DNA of 64,000 bases, from NCBI RefSeq assembly GCF_000717715.1, contig NZ_JOAI01000028.1:41630-105629 (forward strand). Direction: 5' to 3'. How positions within the stretch are numbered: the stretch's first letter is position 1; every line of letters begins with the position of its first letter. Below are positions 1 to 8,064 of the stretch, piece by piece. Under the pieces are notes generated by a model. The model did no database searches and was not told the DNA's origin. It saw only the letters and a program-made list of their open reading frames with translations. The position numbers and the translations under genes are program-made. The DNA comes from Streptomyces sp. NRRL B-24484 (GTDB lineage Bacteria > Actinomycetota > Actinomycetes > Streptomycetales > Streptomycetaceae).

Positions 1-1
1 C

Positions 2-571
2 AGCCTCCGTGCGGCGGGCAACGGTTCACTGATGCGCGCCGCCACCTCGGCCGTCCGCTTCGCCCGGGACGGCCGGTCGGCCACCATGGACGCCGCCAGA
101 CGGATCGCCGCCCTCACCCACGGCGACCGGGCCGCCTGGGAGGGCACCGCGATCCTGCACGAACTGGTCCGCGCCGGCCTGGACGGCGGCGACCCGCTCG
201 CCGCGCTCCCGGCCACCCTCCGGGCCGTCGACCCGGAGAGCCGCGACCGCTACGCCACCGTCCTCGCCCCCGACTGGCACCCCGACCGGGCCACCGAGTT
301 CAACGGCGCCGTCTGGCCCTGCCTCGGCTCGGCCGTCTGGGCGCTGCGCACCACCACCGGCTTCGAGGAGGCCCTGCGGGCCGCCGTCGACCTCGGCGGC
401 GACACCGACACCGTCGCCGCGGTCGCCGGCACTCTCGCCGGAGCCGTGTACGGCCTGGACGCCGTCCCCACCCGCTGGACCCACCCCCTGCACGTCCCCC
501 TCCCCGGCTCCGGCGGCCGCGTCCTGCGCCTCCCCGACCTCCTCGACCTCGCCCACCGCCTGGACGCCTGA
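2..571 (+). CDS. ADP-ribosylglycohydrolase family protein, C-terminal part (5' end outside the window)
   Basis: The reading frame is open from base 2 and enters with GNGSLMR, the conserved segment of the ADP-ribosylglycohydrolase fold, so the gene starts upstream of the window. About 190 codons are present. The metal-binding GGDTDT motif lies near base 398, followed by the AGTLAGAVYG helix typical of the C-terminal half. Family members hydrolyse ADP-ribose linkages from protein arginine, DNA or small molecules in the cytoplasm, using two Mg ions. The substrate cannot be told from this part. The internal ATG at base 32 falls inside the conserved motif and is not the real start. A hairpin follows the stop. 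Confidence 0.85.
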   Translation, partial: SLRAAGNGSLMRAATSAVRFARDGRSATMDAARRIAALTHGDRAAWEGTAILHELVRAGLDGGDPLAALPATLRAVDPESRDRYATVLAPDWHPDRATEFNGAVWPCLGSAVWALRTTTGFEEALRAAVDLGGDTDTVAAVAGTLAGAVYGLDAVPTRWTHPLHVPLPGSGGRVLRLPDLLDLAHRLDA

Positions 572-599
572 CCCGCCGCCGGGCGCGGCCCACGGAGCC

Positions 600-637
600 G
601 CCACCCGCGCCACCCGCGGCCCCAGGGCGCGGGTGGC
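600..637 (+). terminator. Hairpin after the ADP-ribosylglycohydrolase
   Basis: A perfect 12-base-pair stem (600-611 with 626-637) and a 14-base loop lie 29 bases after the stop codon. No U-tract follows, which is usual for high-GC actinomycete terminators. Confidence 0.6.
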
Positions 638-750
638 GCGCTGCGCGACGACCCGATGGAGAATCCCGAGGTCGGCCCGGTGGCCGTGAGCGGGGGCCTA
701 CGGAAGTCGTACGGATCGACCGGGCGGGCCGGCTGCCTGTCCTCGGCGGC

Positions 751-1240
751 GTGAACGCGTCCGACGGCGACAGCCGACCTCCGAACGCCGGCCGCATCCC
801 GGTGGCCGCCGAGCCGGTCGACGTGGACGGCCGCGAGATCACCCGGGTGCTGGGCAACCTGCCGGTCAACGCGATCCGCTGCACTCCCGCGGACGGCGTG
901 GTGGCGGTCGCGGCGCGCGGAGGACGAGGTGCTGGTCTCCGTGACGGACGGCTGCGGGGGCATTCCCGAGGCCGACCTGCTGCGGGTCTCCGAGACCGGC
1001 TTCCGCGGCGCCGCGGCCCGGACCCCGCGGAGCACGAGCGGTGGCGCGGGCCCGCACCACGGGGACTCCGGGGCGGGCCTCGGCCTGGCGATCGTCCGCG
1101 GCATCGTCGAGGCGCACGCCGGCCGGGCGACCGTCCGCAACACCGCCGGCGGGTGCTGCTTCGAGATCGCGCTGCCGGCCGCCGGGGCCGCCCGTCCCCG
1201 AGCGGCACCGGCAGGCGGGGACCGCCGGAATTTGTCATAG
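751..1240 (+). pseudogene. Relic of a sensor histidine kinase ATPase domain, frameshifted and truncated
   Basis: Two frames together rebuild a HATPase_c domain. In the frame of base 751 there is an N-box-like RVLGNLPVNAIRCTP. Near base 919 the frame shifts by one and continues as EDEVLVSVTDGCGGIPEADL (G1 box) and then GAGLGLAIVRGIVEAHAG (G2 box), ending at 1240. The N-box departs from the usual NLLxNAxRHTP by P and C substitutions. No HAMP domain, phospho-accepting histidine box or membrane helix is visible upstream, and no response regulator is adjacent. The simplest reading is a decayed remnant of a two-component kinase that no longer makes a working protein. A very short expressed ATPase fragment cannot be excluded. 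Confidence 0.7.
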
Positions 1241-1289
1241 CCGCGACCGAATCCGTTTACAGCCGCCGGAGTCCGCGCTACGTTCCGAA

Positions 1290-1303
1290 TGGGAGCGCTC
1301 CCA
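1290..1303. promoter_or_regulatory. CebR-type operator (perfect 14-base palindrome)
   Basis: TGGGAGCGCTCCCA is a perfect palindrome and equals the known binding consensus of CebR, the LacI-family cellobiose/cellotriose-responsive repressor of Streptomyces. It sits 77 bases upstream of the ATG of the LPMO gene, where a repressor would block transcription until cello-oligosaccharides appear. Neither LacI-family gene in this window need be CebR itself. Confidence 0.85.
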
Positions 1304-1380
1304 CCCCTTCGCCCGGGCGCCCGGGCTTCCCGGGGACCGCCCCGCGGTCCCCGCCCCACCTGCCGAGAGGGACGACGCAC

Positions 1381-2433
1381 ATGGCCGACATCCGTCGACG
1401 GTTACACCTGCTCAGCCTGCTGACCCTGCTCGCCGCACTGCCGGCCCTCGTGCTGGTGGTGCTGGGCAGCCCCCGGGCCGCGGCCCACGGAGCGCCGATG
1501 GCGCCCGGCAGCCGGACCTACCTCTGCTACCGGGACGCCATCACCCCCACCGGGGAGATCAAGCCCCGCAACGCCGCCTGCGCCGCCGCGGCCGCCACCG
1601 GCGGTACCACGCCGTTCTACAACTGGTTCTCCGTGCTGCGCTCGGACGGCGCCGGCCGGACCCGCGGCTTCGTCCCGGACGGGCAGCTCTGCAGCGGCGG
1701 CAACACCAACTTCACCGGGTTCGACCAGGCCCGCACCGACTGGCCGCTGACCCACCTGACCAGCGGAGCCCCGTTCACCTTCAGCTACAACGCCTGGGCG
1801 GCCCACCCCGGCAGCTTCCACCAGTACGTGACCAAGGACGGCTTCGACCCTGCCAGGCCGCTCACCTGGGACGCCCTGGAGAGCTCGCCCTTCCAGTCGG
1901 TTGCGAACCCGCCGCTCTCCGGCACGGTCGGCACGATCGACGGCAAGTACACCTGGAACGGCACGCTGCCCGCGAACAAGTCCGGACGGCACATCATCTA
2001 CACCGTCTGGCAGCGCTCGGACAGCGCCGAGACCTTCTACTCCTGCTCCGACGTGGTCTTCGACGGCGGCGCCGGCCAGGTCACCGGTGTCGGCGACGGC
2101 ACCGGCCCGACCGACCCGCCGCCGTCCGGCGCGGCCTGCTCCGCGACCTACCGCACCGTCGGCGGCTGGTCCGGCGGCTACCAGGGCGAGGTGACGGTCA
2201 AGAACGGCGGCACCACCCCGATCCTCGGCTGGATGGTCCACTTCACCCTGCCCGGCGGCCAGTCGCTGGCGAGCGTCTGGAACGGCGTCAGCACCGGCAC
2301 GGGCACCGCCGCCACCGTCGACAACGCGGACTGGAACGGGTCCCTCGCCGTCGGCGCCTCCACCACCTTCGGCTTCGTCGCGAACGGCGGCGCACCCGAT
2401 CCCGCGGCCGCCTACTCCTGCATGGTGATGTGA
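1381..2433 (+). CDS. Secreted lytic polysaccharide monooxygenase (AA10) with C-terminal CBM2
   Basis: This 350-residue secreted copper enzyme probably cleaves cellulose or chitin chains oxidatively. Residues 1-35 form a signal peptide ending AAA, so His36 becomes residue 1 of the mature protein and the first half of the copper histidine brace; His142 (in AAHPG) is the likely second ligand. The AA10 domain spans about 36-235. A Gly/Pro/Thr linker follows, then a CBM2 domain (about 248-350) with its terminal cysteines and exposed tryptophans (GGWSGGYQGE, GWMVHF, VWNG). A Shine-Dalgarno GAGAGGGA precedes the ATG, and a CebR-type box lies upstream, which favours cellulose as substrate. The gene stands alone between two hairpins. 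Confidence 0.93.
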   Translation: MADIRRRLHLLSLLTLLAALPALVLVVLGSPRAAAHGAPMAPGSRTYLCYRDAITPTGEIKPRNAACAAAAATGGTTPFYNWFSVLRSDGAGRTRGFVPDGQLCSGGNTNFTGFDQARTDWPLTHLTSGAPFTFSYNAWAAHPGSFHQYVTKDGFDPARPLTWDALESSPFQSVANPPLSGTVGTIDGKYTWNGTLPANKSGRHIIYTVWQRSDSAETFYSCSDVVFDGGAGQVTGVGDGTGPTDPPPSGAACSATYRTVGGWSGGYQGEVTVKNGGTTPILGWMVHFTLPGGQSLASVWNGVSTGTGTAATVDNADWNGSLAVGASTTFGFVANGGAPDPAAAYSCMVM

Positions 2434-2466
2434 CCGCGGGCCGACCGACCGGCCCGACCGCAGCAC

Positions 2467-2497
2467 GGCCTGCCGGCGAACCGCCCGCCGGCAGGCC
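2467..2497 (+). terminator. Hairpin after the LPMO gene
   Basis: An 11-base-pair perfect stem (2467-2477 with 2487-2497) closes a 9-base loop, 33 bases after the LPMO stop. The remaining bases to 2658 hold the promoter of the next gene. Confidence 0.6.
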
Positions 2498-2658
2498 CCG
2501 CGCGCACGCCGCCGCCCGTCCGGGCCGGAAAGGGCCCCGCCCCGCCCGCGCCGGGCGGTGTGGCGGACCGTCAGCCGCCCGCAGGACGCCGCGGTGACCC
2601 GGCCGACCCGCGCCGCGAGGTGAGGCACGCCCCGGCCGGTACCGCCTAGGCTGGCCCC

Positions 2659-4128
2659 ATGAGGGCGCTGCGCAGTCTCGACCGCCGACTCTTCGCCCGC
2701 GTTGCCGTCAGCCGGCTGCGCGGGGCCCACCCCGTGCTGCCCCGGCTCAGCAAGGCGGCCAACCACGGGGTGCTCTGGTTCGGTGTCGCCGCGGCCCTCG
2801 CCGCCACCGGCAACCGCACCGCCCGGCGGGCCGCCCTGCGCGGCGCCGGCTCGCTCGCCCTGGCCTCGGTGCTGGCGAACGTCCCGGCCAAGTACGCCAC
2901 CCGGCGGCCCCGGCCGCTGCTCGACGACGTCCCGCTCGCCCGGCGGCTGGCCGTCCAGCCGCTGACCACGTCCTTCCCTTCCGGGCACTCCGCCTCCGCC
3001 GCGGCGTTCACCGTCGGCCTGGCCCTGGAGTCGCCCGCGATCGCCGTCTGCGCGGCCCCGGTGGCCCTCGGCGTGATGGCCTCCAGGGTGTACGTCGGCG
3101 TCCACTACCCGGGCGACGTGCTCGCCGGGGCGGCGCTCGGCGCCGGCGCCGCACTGCTCACCACCCGGTGGTGGCCGCGCGCCGCCGAGGAGCCGGCCCG
3201 GGCGGCCCCGGCGCGGCTCACCGCCCCCGCCCTGCCGCGCGGAGCCGGGCTGGTCATCGTCGTCAACGCCGACTCCGGGCCGGACGGGCCGGACGCCACC
3301 CTCGCCGAACTCCGCCGGCTGCTCCCCGAGGCGGAGGTCGTCGAACGCGGGCCCGAGGACGACCTGCGCGCCCTGGTCGAGGAGGCCGCCGGCCGGGCGG
3401 CCGCGGCCGGCGGTGCGCTCGGCATCTGCGGCGGCGACGGGTCCGTCAACCTGGCGGCGTCCGTCGCCCGGCGCACCGGCCTGCCGCTCGCCGTCTTCCC
3501 CGGCGGCACCCTCAACCACTTCGCCCTCGACCTCGGCGTGGACGGACTCGCCCGTACCGCCGAGGCGGTGGAGAGCGGCAGCGCGGTCGCGGTCGACGTC
3601 GGCCGGGTCAGCGGACCGGACGGCACCGACCTGCCCTTCCTCAACACCTTCAGCATCGGGGTCTACCCGGACCTCGTCCGGATCCGGGAGCGCCACGAGA
3701 AGCGGCTCGGCAAGTGGCCGGCCCTCGCCCTCGCCCTGGTCGAGGTGCTCTCCTCCGCCGAGCCCGTCCGGGTCTCCGTCGCGGGGGTGCCGCGCAACCT
3801 GTGGCTGCTGTTCGCCGGCAACAGCGTGTACGACCCGCCCGGCTTCGCGCCGACCCGGCGCACCCGGCTCGACGACGGCCTGCTCGACGTCCGCGCGGTC
3901 GACGGCAGCCACCCCTTCGCCCGGACGCGACTGGTCGCCGCCTTCCTGCTCGGCACTCTCGGCCGCTCCCCGGTCTACCGCGAGGCCCGGCTGTCCGCCC
4001 TCGACCTCACCGACCTGCGGGGTGTCGCCCACGCCGCGGTGGACGGCGAGGTCGTCGACGCCCCCGACCGCCTGCTGCTCGCCAAGACGCCCGCCGGGCT
4101 GACGGTCTACCGCCCCGCCGAGGCCTGA
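2659..4128 (+). CDS. PAP2 phosphatase fused to a diacylglycerol-kinase catalytic domain
   Basis: A 489-residue two-domain protein of lipid metabolism. The N-terminal half (about 1-190) carries the three PAP2 signatures: KYATRRPRP, FPSGHSAS and SRVYVGVHYPGD, with several hydrophobic helices, so it probably removes phosphate from a lipid phosphate at the membrane. The C-terminal half (about 195-489) is a diacylglycerol-kinase/sphingosine-kinase-type domain with GGDGS for nucleotide binding and PGGTLNHFA. The fusion could interconvert lipid and phospholipid, but direction and substrate are inferred. The ATG follows TAGGCT (2647-2652) by six bases, a leaderless arrangement. The 3' end overlaps the convergent next gene by 22 bases. 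Confidence 0.9.
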   Translation: MRALRSLDRRLFARVAVSRLRGAHPVLPRLSKAANHGVLWFGVAAALAATGNRTARRAALRGAGSLALASVLANVPAKYATRRPRPLLDDVPLARRLAVQPLTTSFPSGHSASAAAFTVGLALESPAIAVCAAPVALGVMASRVYVGVHYPGDVLAGAALGAGAALLTTRWWPRAAEEPARAAPARLTAPALPRGAGLVIVVNADSGPDGPDATLAELRRLLPEAEVVERGPEDDLRALVEEAAGRAAAAGGALGICGGDGSVNLAASVARRTGLPLAVFPGGTLNHFALDLGVDGLARTAEAVESGSAVAVDVGRVSGPDGTDLPFLNTFSIGVYPDLVRIRERHEKRLGKWPALALALVEVLSSAEPVRVSVAGVPRNLWLLFAGNSVYDPPGFAPTRRTRLDDGLLDVRAVDGSHPFARTRLVAAFLLGTLGRSPVYREARLSALDLTDLRGVAHAAVDGEVVDAPDRLLLAKTPAGLTVYRPAEA

Positions 4129-4553
4129 TCCGGCCCGGCGCCGAGCTGCCCGACCGCGGCCGTCACCCCGTGCCGGCGGAGCCGTTCGGCCAGGAACTCC
4201 ATCTCCACCTCGGTACCGGTGAGGCCGCTCCCGGCCAGTTCGCCGGCCGGCCGCCGGGCCTCGGCGAGCGAGCGGGTACCGTCCTCGCGCAGCACGCGCA
4301 GCAGGGCGAGCCCGCTCACCGCGGGCCCCACCGGCCGGACGGCGAAGGTGCCGTGCTCGGCCAGCAGCTCCCGCCGGACGGAGTCGGGCGCCGGGCCCCA
4401 GTCCTCCTCGCAGGAGACGACCGAGCAGTCGGCGCCGTCCGTGTCCACGCCCCGGCCGAGCCGCCCCCACCGCACGAACCGGCCGACCTCACGGCGGACG
4501 GCGCCGCCGCACCGCCCGCACTCCACCGTGCTCCGCACCGCCCGACCGGTCAC
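4107..4553 (-). CDS. Protein of unknown function with CxxC knuckle and L7/L12-CTD-like tail
   Basis: 148 residues from the GTG at 4553, chosen because GGAGAGGGAGG lies just upstream; the ATG at 4577 has no such site. Near the N-terminus is a CGRCGG knuckle, and a second cysteine pair (Cys in GADCS, Cys in VSCEED) could complete a small metal site. The C-terminal 60 residues (LLRVLRED, SLAEARRPAGEL, LAERLRRHGVTAAV) follow the hydrophobic pattern of the ribosomal protein L7/L12 C-terminal domain, a fold reused in small actinobacterial proteins. I do not know its function. It is divergent from the DNA glycosylase and overlaps the PAP2/kinase gene tail to tail. Confidence 0.6.
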   Translation of the reverse strand: MTGRAVRSTVECGRCGGAVRREVGRFVRWGRLGRGVDTDGADCSVVSCEEDWGPAPDSVRRELLAEHGTFAVRPVGPAVSGLALLRVLREDGTRSLAEARRPAGELAGSGLTGTEVEMEFLAERLRRHGVTAAVGQLGAGPDQASAGR

Positions 4554-4615
4554 CGTGCCTCCCTCTCCGGCCCGCATCCTGCCACCGCGCCCCGTCGGAC
4601 CGGCATGATGGGGGA

Positions 4616-5404
4616 GTGCCCGAAGGCGACACCGTGTACCGCACGGCCGCGCAGCTGCGCGAGGCCCTGGCCGGCCACCGGCTGACCGCGGCCGACCTGC
4701 GCGTGCCCGCCCACGCCACCGCCGACCTGACGGACCGCCTGGTGCTGGACGTGGTGCCGCGCGGCAAGCACCTCCTCACCCGCTTCGACGGCGGTCTCAC
4801 CCTCCACACCCATCTGCGGATGGACGGCCGCTGGGCGGTCTTCCGCACCGGCGAGAAGTGGCACGGCGGCCCGGCGCACCAGATCCGCGCCGTGCTCGGC
4901 ACCGCCGAGCGCACCGCCGTCGGCTACCGCCTGCCGGTCGTCGAACTGCTCCGCACCGCCGACGAGGACCGGGCCGTCGGCCACCTCGGCCCCGACCTGC
5001 TCGGCCCGGACTGGGACGCCGCCGAGGCGCTGCGCCGGATCGCCGCCGACCCGGCCCGGCCGGTCGGCGAGGCCCTGCTCGACCAGCGCAACCTGGCCGG
5101 CATCGGCAACGTGTACGCCAACGAGCTCTGCTTCATGGCCGGCGTCACCCCGTGGACCCCGGTCGGCGAGGTCGCCGTGCTCGACCGGGTGCTCGCCAAG
5201 GCGCAGCAGCTGCTGGAGGCCAACAAGCTGCGGGCCGACCGGATCACCACCCGCGACCCGCACCCGGACCGCCGCACCTGGGTCTACGGCCGGGGCCGCC
5301 GTCCCTGCTCGCGCTGCGGCACCCGGCTGCGCACGGCCCCGCACGCCGAGGACCGCCCCGCCGTCTGGTGCCCGCACTGCCAGCGCGGCCCGGCCCCCGG
5401 CTGA
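4616..5404 (+). CDS. Fpg/Nei-family DNA glycosylase/AP lyase (Nei2-like)
   Basis: A 262-residue base-excision repair enzyme that removes oxidised bases and nicks abasic sites. The start GTG is read as Met followed by PEGDT, giving the catalytic Pro2-Glu3 pair after Met removal; this fixes the start. The H2TH region contains LLDQRNLAGIGNVYANE, and the C-terminal zinc finger has two CxxC pairs (CSRC and CPHC) near the end, as in actinobacterial Nei2. A CATGAT box about seven bases upstream suggests a leaderless or nearly leaderless message. Neighbouring genes are not repair genes. An oxidised-pyrimidine preference is a family inference. Confidence 0.92.
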   Translation: MPEGDTVYRTAAQLREALAGHRLTAADLRVPAHATADLTDRLVLDVVPRGKHLLTRFDGGLTLHTHLRMDGRWAVFRTGEKWHGGPAHQIRAVLGTAERTAVGYRLPVVELLRTADEDRAVGHLGPDLLGPDWDAAEALRRIAADPARPVGEALLDQRNLAGIGNVYANELCFMAGVTPWTPVGEVAVLDRVLAKAQQLLEANKLRADRITTRDPHPDRRTWVYGRGRRPCSRCGTRLRTAPHAEDRPAVWCPHCQRGPAPG

Positions 5405-5432
5405 ACCGCCCGGCCGGGGACGGCGCCCGCGC

Positions 5433-6428
5433 TCACGGGGTGCGCCGCCCGGCCGCGTCGAGGCGGGCCAGCTCCAGGGCCGCCGCACCGAGGCCGGCGG
5501 CGAGCCGGGAGGCCTGCGCGGCGGGCAGGCCGCCGAGCCGGTCGGCGAGGTCCTCGACGGCGTCCCGGGCGATCTCGGCGGCGACCTCCGCCGGCCCGGC
5601 CGCCGGGCCGAGCTTGGAGACGGCGGAGGCCGCCCGGGCCGGGGTGAGCAGCGCGGCCGCCTCCTCGACCAGCCAGCCGGGCACGCCGGCCGCCCCGCCC
5701 GGCGGGGCGGTGTACGGGCGGGCGCCACGGTAGCGGGCGTCCTCGGCGAACCCCGCCTGCTTGACCTTGAGCACCGGCCGCCCGGCGGCCACCGGCAGGT
5801 CCCCGGCCGGCTTCAGCACGTACCCCTCGGCGAGGTTGCCCACGAGCGGCGGCAGGCCGAACCCGGCGGGGACACGGCTCGGGAAGGCCGCGGGCAGGTC
5901 CTGCAGCCGGACCAGCGGGCCCTCGGCGAGCAGCGGGGCGCAGAGCAGCCCGGCGGCCGACGCGGCCCGCCGCAGCGCCGCGTCGGCCGCCCACCACCGC
6001 TCGCCGCGGACCTCCACCACCGCGTCGAAGACCGACCAGTGCAGGCCCGGCGCGTACCAGACACCGGTCTGCACGGCCTGGGCGCCGTCCTGCGGCGGGA
6101 CGGCCGGATGCGGGTAGCGGCCGCCGAAGAGCTCGCCGTACAGCACCACCCGCCCGGCCCCGGGGTACGCCTCGCACAGGGCCGCGGCCGCGCGGCCGGC
6201 GGCCACCGACAGCGCCGGCCAGATCCGGGCGAGCCCGAAGAAGGCGTCCAGTGCGTCGCCGTCCAGCGGTGCGCGCCGCTTGGCCGCCCGGACCGTGCCG
6301 TCCTCGCAGAGCAGGGCGAGGTGGGCGCCGTGGACCTTCTCGGTGGCCGTCCAGCGGCGGACGGCGGACCGGCTGAGCGCCGCCCGCTCGGGGATCTTCG
6401 GGTACGGGACGAAGGCGCTGTCGGACAT
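5433..6428 (-). CDS. Rnl2-family RNA ligase
   Basis: 331 residues. The nucleotidyltransferase motifs of T4 Rnl2-type ligases are in order: motif I EKVHGAHL with the AMP-accepting Lys31, motif III VLYGELFGG, motif IIIa SVFDAVVEV, motif IV AEGYVLKP and motif V VLKVKQ. An N-terminal KIPER segment also matches the family. Such enzymes seal 3'-OH/5'-PO4 ends in double-stranded or nicked RNA with ATP. A helical, alanine-rich C-terminal extension (about 245-331) replaces the T4 C-terminal domain and is of unknown role. It lies 77 bases downstream of a P-loop kinase-like gene on the same strand, suggesting co-transcription. The physiological RNA target is unknown. Confidence 0.85.
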   Translation of the reverse strand: MSDSAFVPYPKIPERAALSRSAVRRWTATEKVHGAHLALLCEDGTVRAAKRRAPLDGDALDAFFGLARIWPALSVAAGRAAAALCEAYPGAGRVVLYGELFGGRYPHPAVPPQDGAQAVQTGVWYAPGLHWSVFDAVVEVRGERWWAADAALRRAASAAGLLCAPLLAEGPLVRLQDLPAAFPSRVPAGFGLPPLVGNLAEGYVLKPAGDLPVAAGRPVLKVKQAGFAEDARYRGARPYTAPPGGAAGVPGWLVEEAAALLTPARAASAVSKLGPAAGPAEVAAEIARDAVEDLADRLGGLPAAQASRLAAGLGAAALELARLDAAGRRTP

Positions 6429-6505
6429 CCGCCGAGCATCCCGGCCCCGTCCGGCCGACGGCAACGGCATTTCCCGGCGGCCCGGCCGGCGCCGCGGCCG
6501 CGCGG

Positions 6506-7135
6506 TCAGGGCTCGACGAGGGCCGGGTGCCGGGGGTCGTCGACCTTCACCGCCAGGTCGGCCGCCTCCCGCGGCCCGGTCTCCGCCTCGTAGCGGGCGA
6601 AGGCCGGCAGCGTCCAACGCTCCGGCCCGGCGGTGTGCCGGGCGAGCGCGCCAGGCCCCATCGACAGGTGCACCGTCAGCTCGAAGGGCAGCCAGCGGCC
6701 GAGCAGCAGCGGCCCGTCCAGCAGCAGCACCCCGCCCGGCGGCAGCTCGGTGTACGGCGCCCGGGTGGCCCGGTCGGCGGCCGCGTCCCACAGCGAGGGC
6801 AGCACCCGTCCGCTGCCGCCCGGGTCGAGGGGCGCCAGCACCTCGCGCAGCAGCGCGCCGTCGTCGAGCCACAGGTCGTGGAAGGCGTCGGCGTCCTGCC
6901 GGCCGTACTCCAGACGGATCGAGGCCGGGCGCAGGAAGTCCGCGGCGGACACCCGCAGCACCGGGCGGCCGCGCAGCCGCAACGGCCCGACCAGGGCGTC
7001 CGCGAGCCCGCCGGGCCGCGCCGCGTCGGCGCCGTCCACCGCGACCCGCACCCAGGGCGCCTCCCGGGCGGCGTCCTCGACCCGGTCGGCGACCAGGGCG
7101 GTCAGCCGTTCCGGCGAGATCGGTGTCACCCGCAC
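6506..7135 (-). CDS. Uridine-kinase-like P-loop protein with degenerate Walker A
   Basis: 209 residues from a GTG with AAGGAG seven bases upstream. The overall pattern is that of actinobacterial uridine-kinase-like proteins: an N-terminal beta strand and P-loop region (VRVAVDGADAARPGG), an Asp-Phe-Leu-Arg substrate segment (ADFLRPASIRLEYG), and a Walker B-like strand (GVLLLDGPLLL). The P-loop lacks the GK(S/T) that normally holds the nucleotide phosphates: where GKTT is expected the sequence reads RPGG. It is therefore either inactive, binds nucleotide differently, or has another role. It precedes the RNA ligase on the same strand. The kinase reaction should not be assumed. Confidence 0.7.
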   Translation of the reverse strand: MRVTPISPERLTALVADRVEDAAREAPWVRVAVDGADAARPGGLADALVGPLRLRGRPVLRVSAADFLRPASIRLEYGRQDADAFHDLWLDDGALLREVLAPLDPGGSGRVLPSLWDAAADRATRAPYTELPPGGVLLLDGPLLLGRWLPFELTVHLSMGPGALARHTAGPERWTLPAFARYEAETGPREAADLAVKVDDPRHPALVEP

Positions 7136-7227
7136 CCTGCTGCTCCTTCCCGTCGCCCCGGCCGACTATATTTCGCCGCGACTGACGGGCCGTCGGGGCC
7201 CGGCGCCGTACCCGAGGGGAGACCGCC

Positions 7228-7731
7228 GTGTCCGAACCGACCCTGGCCGACGTCGGTGCGCTCGCCGCCCGCGCCCACGCCGGGCAGACCGACAAGATCG
7301 GCGTCCCGTACGTCGAGCACGTGCGGGCGGTGGCGGCCGGCCTCGCGCCGTTCGGCACCGGCCTGCAGATGGCCGGGCTGCTGCACGACGTGCTGGAGGA
7401 CACCCCGCTGACCGCCGAGGACCTGCTGCGCGCCGGCGTGCCGTCCGCCGTGGTGGCGACCGTCCGCCGGGTCACCAAGGTCCCGGGCACGCCCTACGAG
7501 GAGATGCTGGCGCGGATCGCCGGCGACCAGGCGGCGGCCCTGCTGAAGATCGCCGACAACGCGCACAACTCGCGGCCCGAGCGGGCGGCGCAGCTGCCCG
7601 AGGCGGACCGCCTCCGGCTCGCCGAGCGCTACCGCGCGGCCCGCCGGGTGCTCTGGCCGGCGGTCGGCGAGGCCGACGTCCGGGCCGTCGTCGGCCTGGT
7701 CAACCCCGCTCTGCTGGCCGAGCTCGACTGA
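7228..7731 (+). CDS. HD-domain hydrolase (SpoT/MESH1-like)
   Basis: 167 residues from a GTG after GGGGAGA. HD metal ligands are visible: YVEHV, the LLHDVLED pair and KIADNAHN. This is the metal-dependent phosphohydrolase fold of the small-alarmone-hydrolase type (MESH1/SpoT hydrolase domain). Members remove pyrophosphate from (p)ppGpp or dephosphorylate NADPH; no synthetase or TGS domain is present, so it would act as a stand-alone cytoplasmic hydrolase. The substrate is inferred from the family. It is transcribed divergently from the P-loop gene across 92 bases. Confidence 0.8.
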   Translation: MSEPTLADVGALAARAHAGQTDKIGVPYVEHVRAVAAGLAPFGTGLQMAGLLHDVLEDTPLTAEDLLRAGVPSAVVATVRRVTKVPGTPYEEMLARIAGDQAAALLKIADNAHNSRPERAAQLPEADRLRLAERYRAARRVLWPAVGEADVRAVVGLVNPALLAELD

Positions 7732-7893
7732 CAGCGGCGGCCGCGGTGGCGCCGCCACCACCGGACCGCTGTGGCCCGCCGGCCCGGGCAGGAGCACGCT
7801 GGAGGCAGGAACGCGGCCGGCCCCGCCCGCCGCGGCGGCCCGCTGCCGCCGGGCGCCACGGGCCCGCCGACCGCCCGAGCGCAGGGAGCGGCC

Positions 7894-8064
7894 ATGTCCG
7901 ACATGCAGCAGCGGATGAACGACAAGGCGGAGCGGGACGAGGAGGACGTCCGCTCGCGCGACCCCGAAGAGGGCATCACCTCGTACCAGACCGCGCACGC
8001 GCAGGACGAGTCGATGGCCGAGGGCGACCGCCTCGACGAGCCCGCCGAGGAGCTCGGCCGGTGA
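7894..8064 (+). CDS. Small acidic hydrophilic protein
   Basis: 56 residues starting MSDMQQRMNDKAERDE, preceded by GCAGGGAG. It is rich in Glu, Asp and Arg, with no cysteine, membrane segment or recognised domain, and looks intrinsically disordered or helical. Its stop overlaps the GTG of the next gene (GTGA), so the two are translationally coupled and probably act together. The 162 bases upstream (7732-7893) hold no other gene that I can support. Function unknown. Confidence 0.6.
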   Translation: MSDMQQRMNDKAERDEEDVRSRDPEEGITSYQTAHAQDESMAEGDRLDEPAEELGR

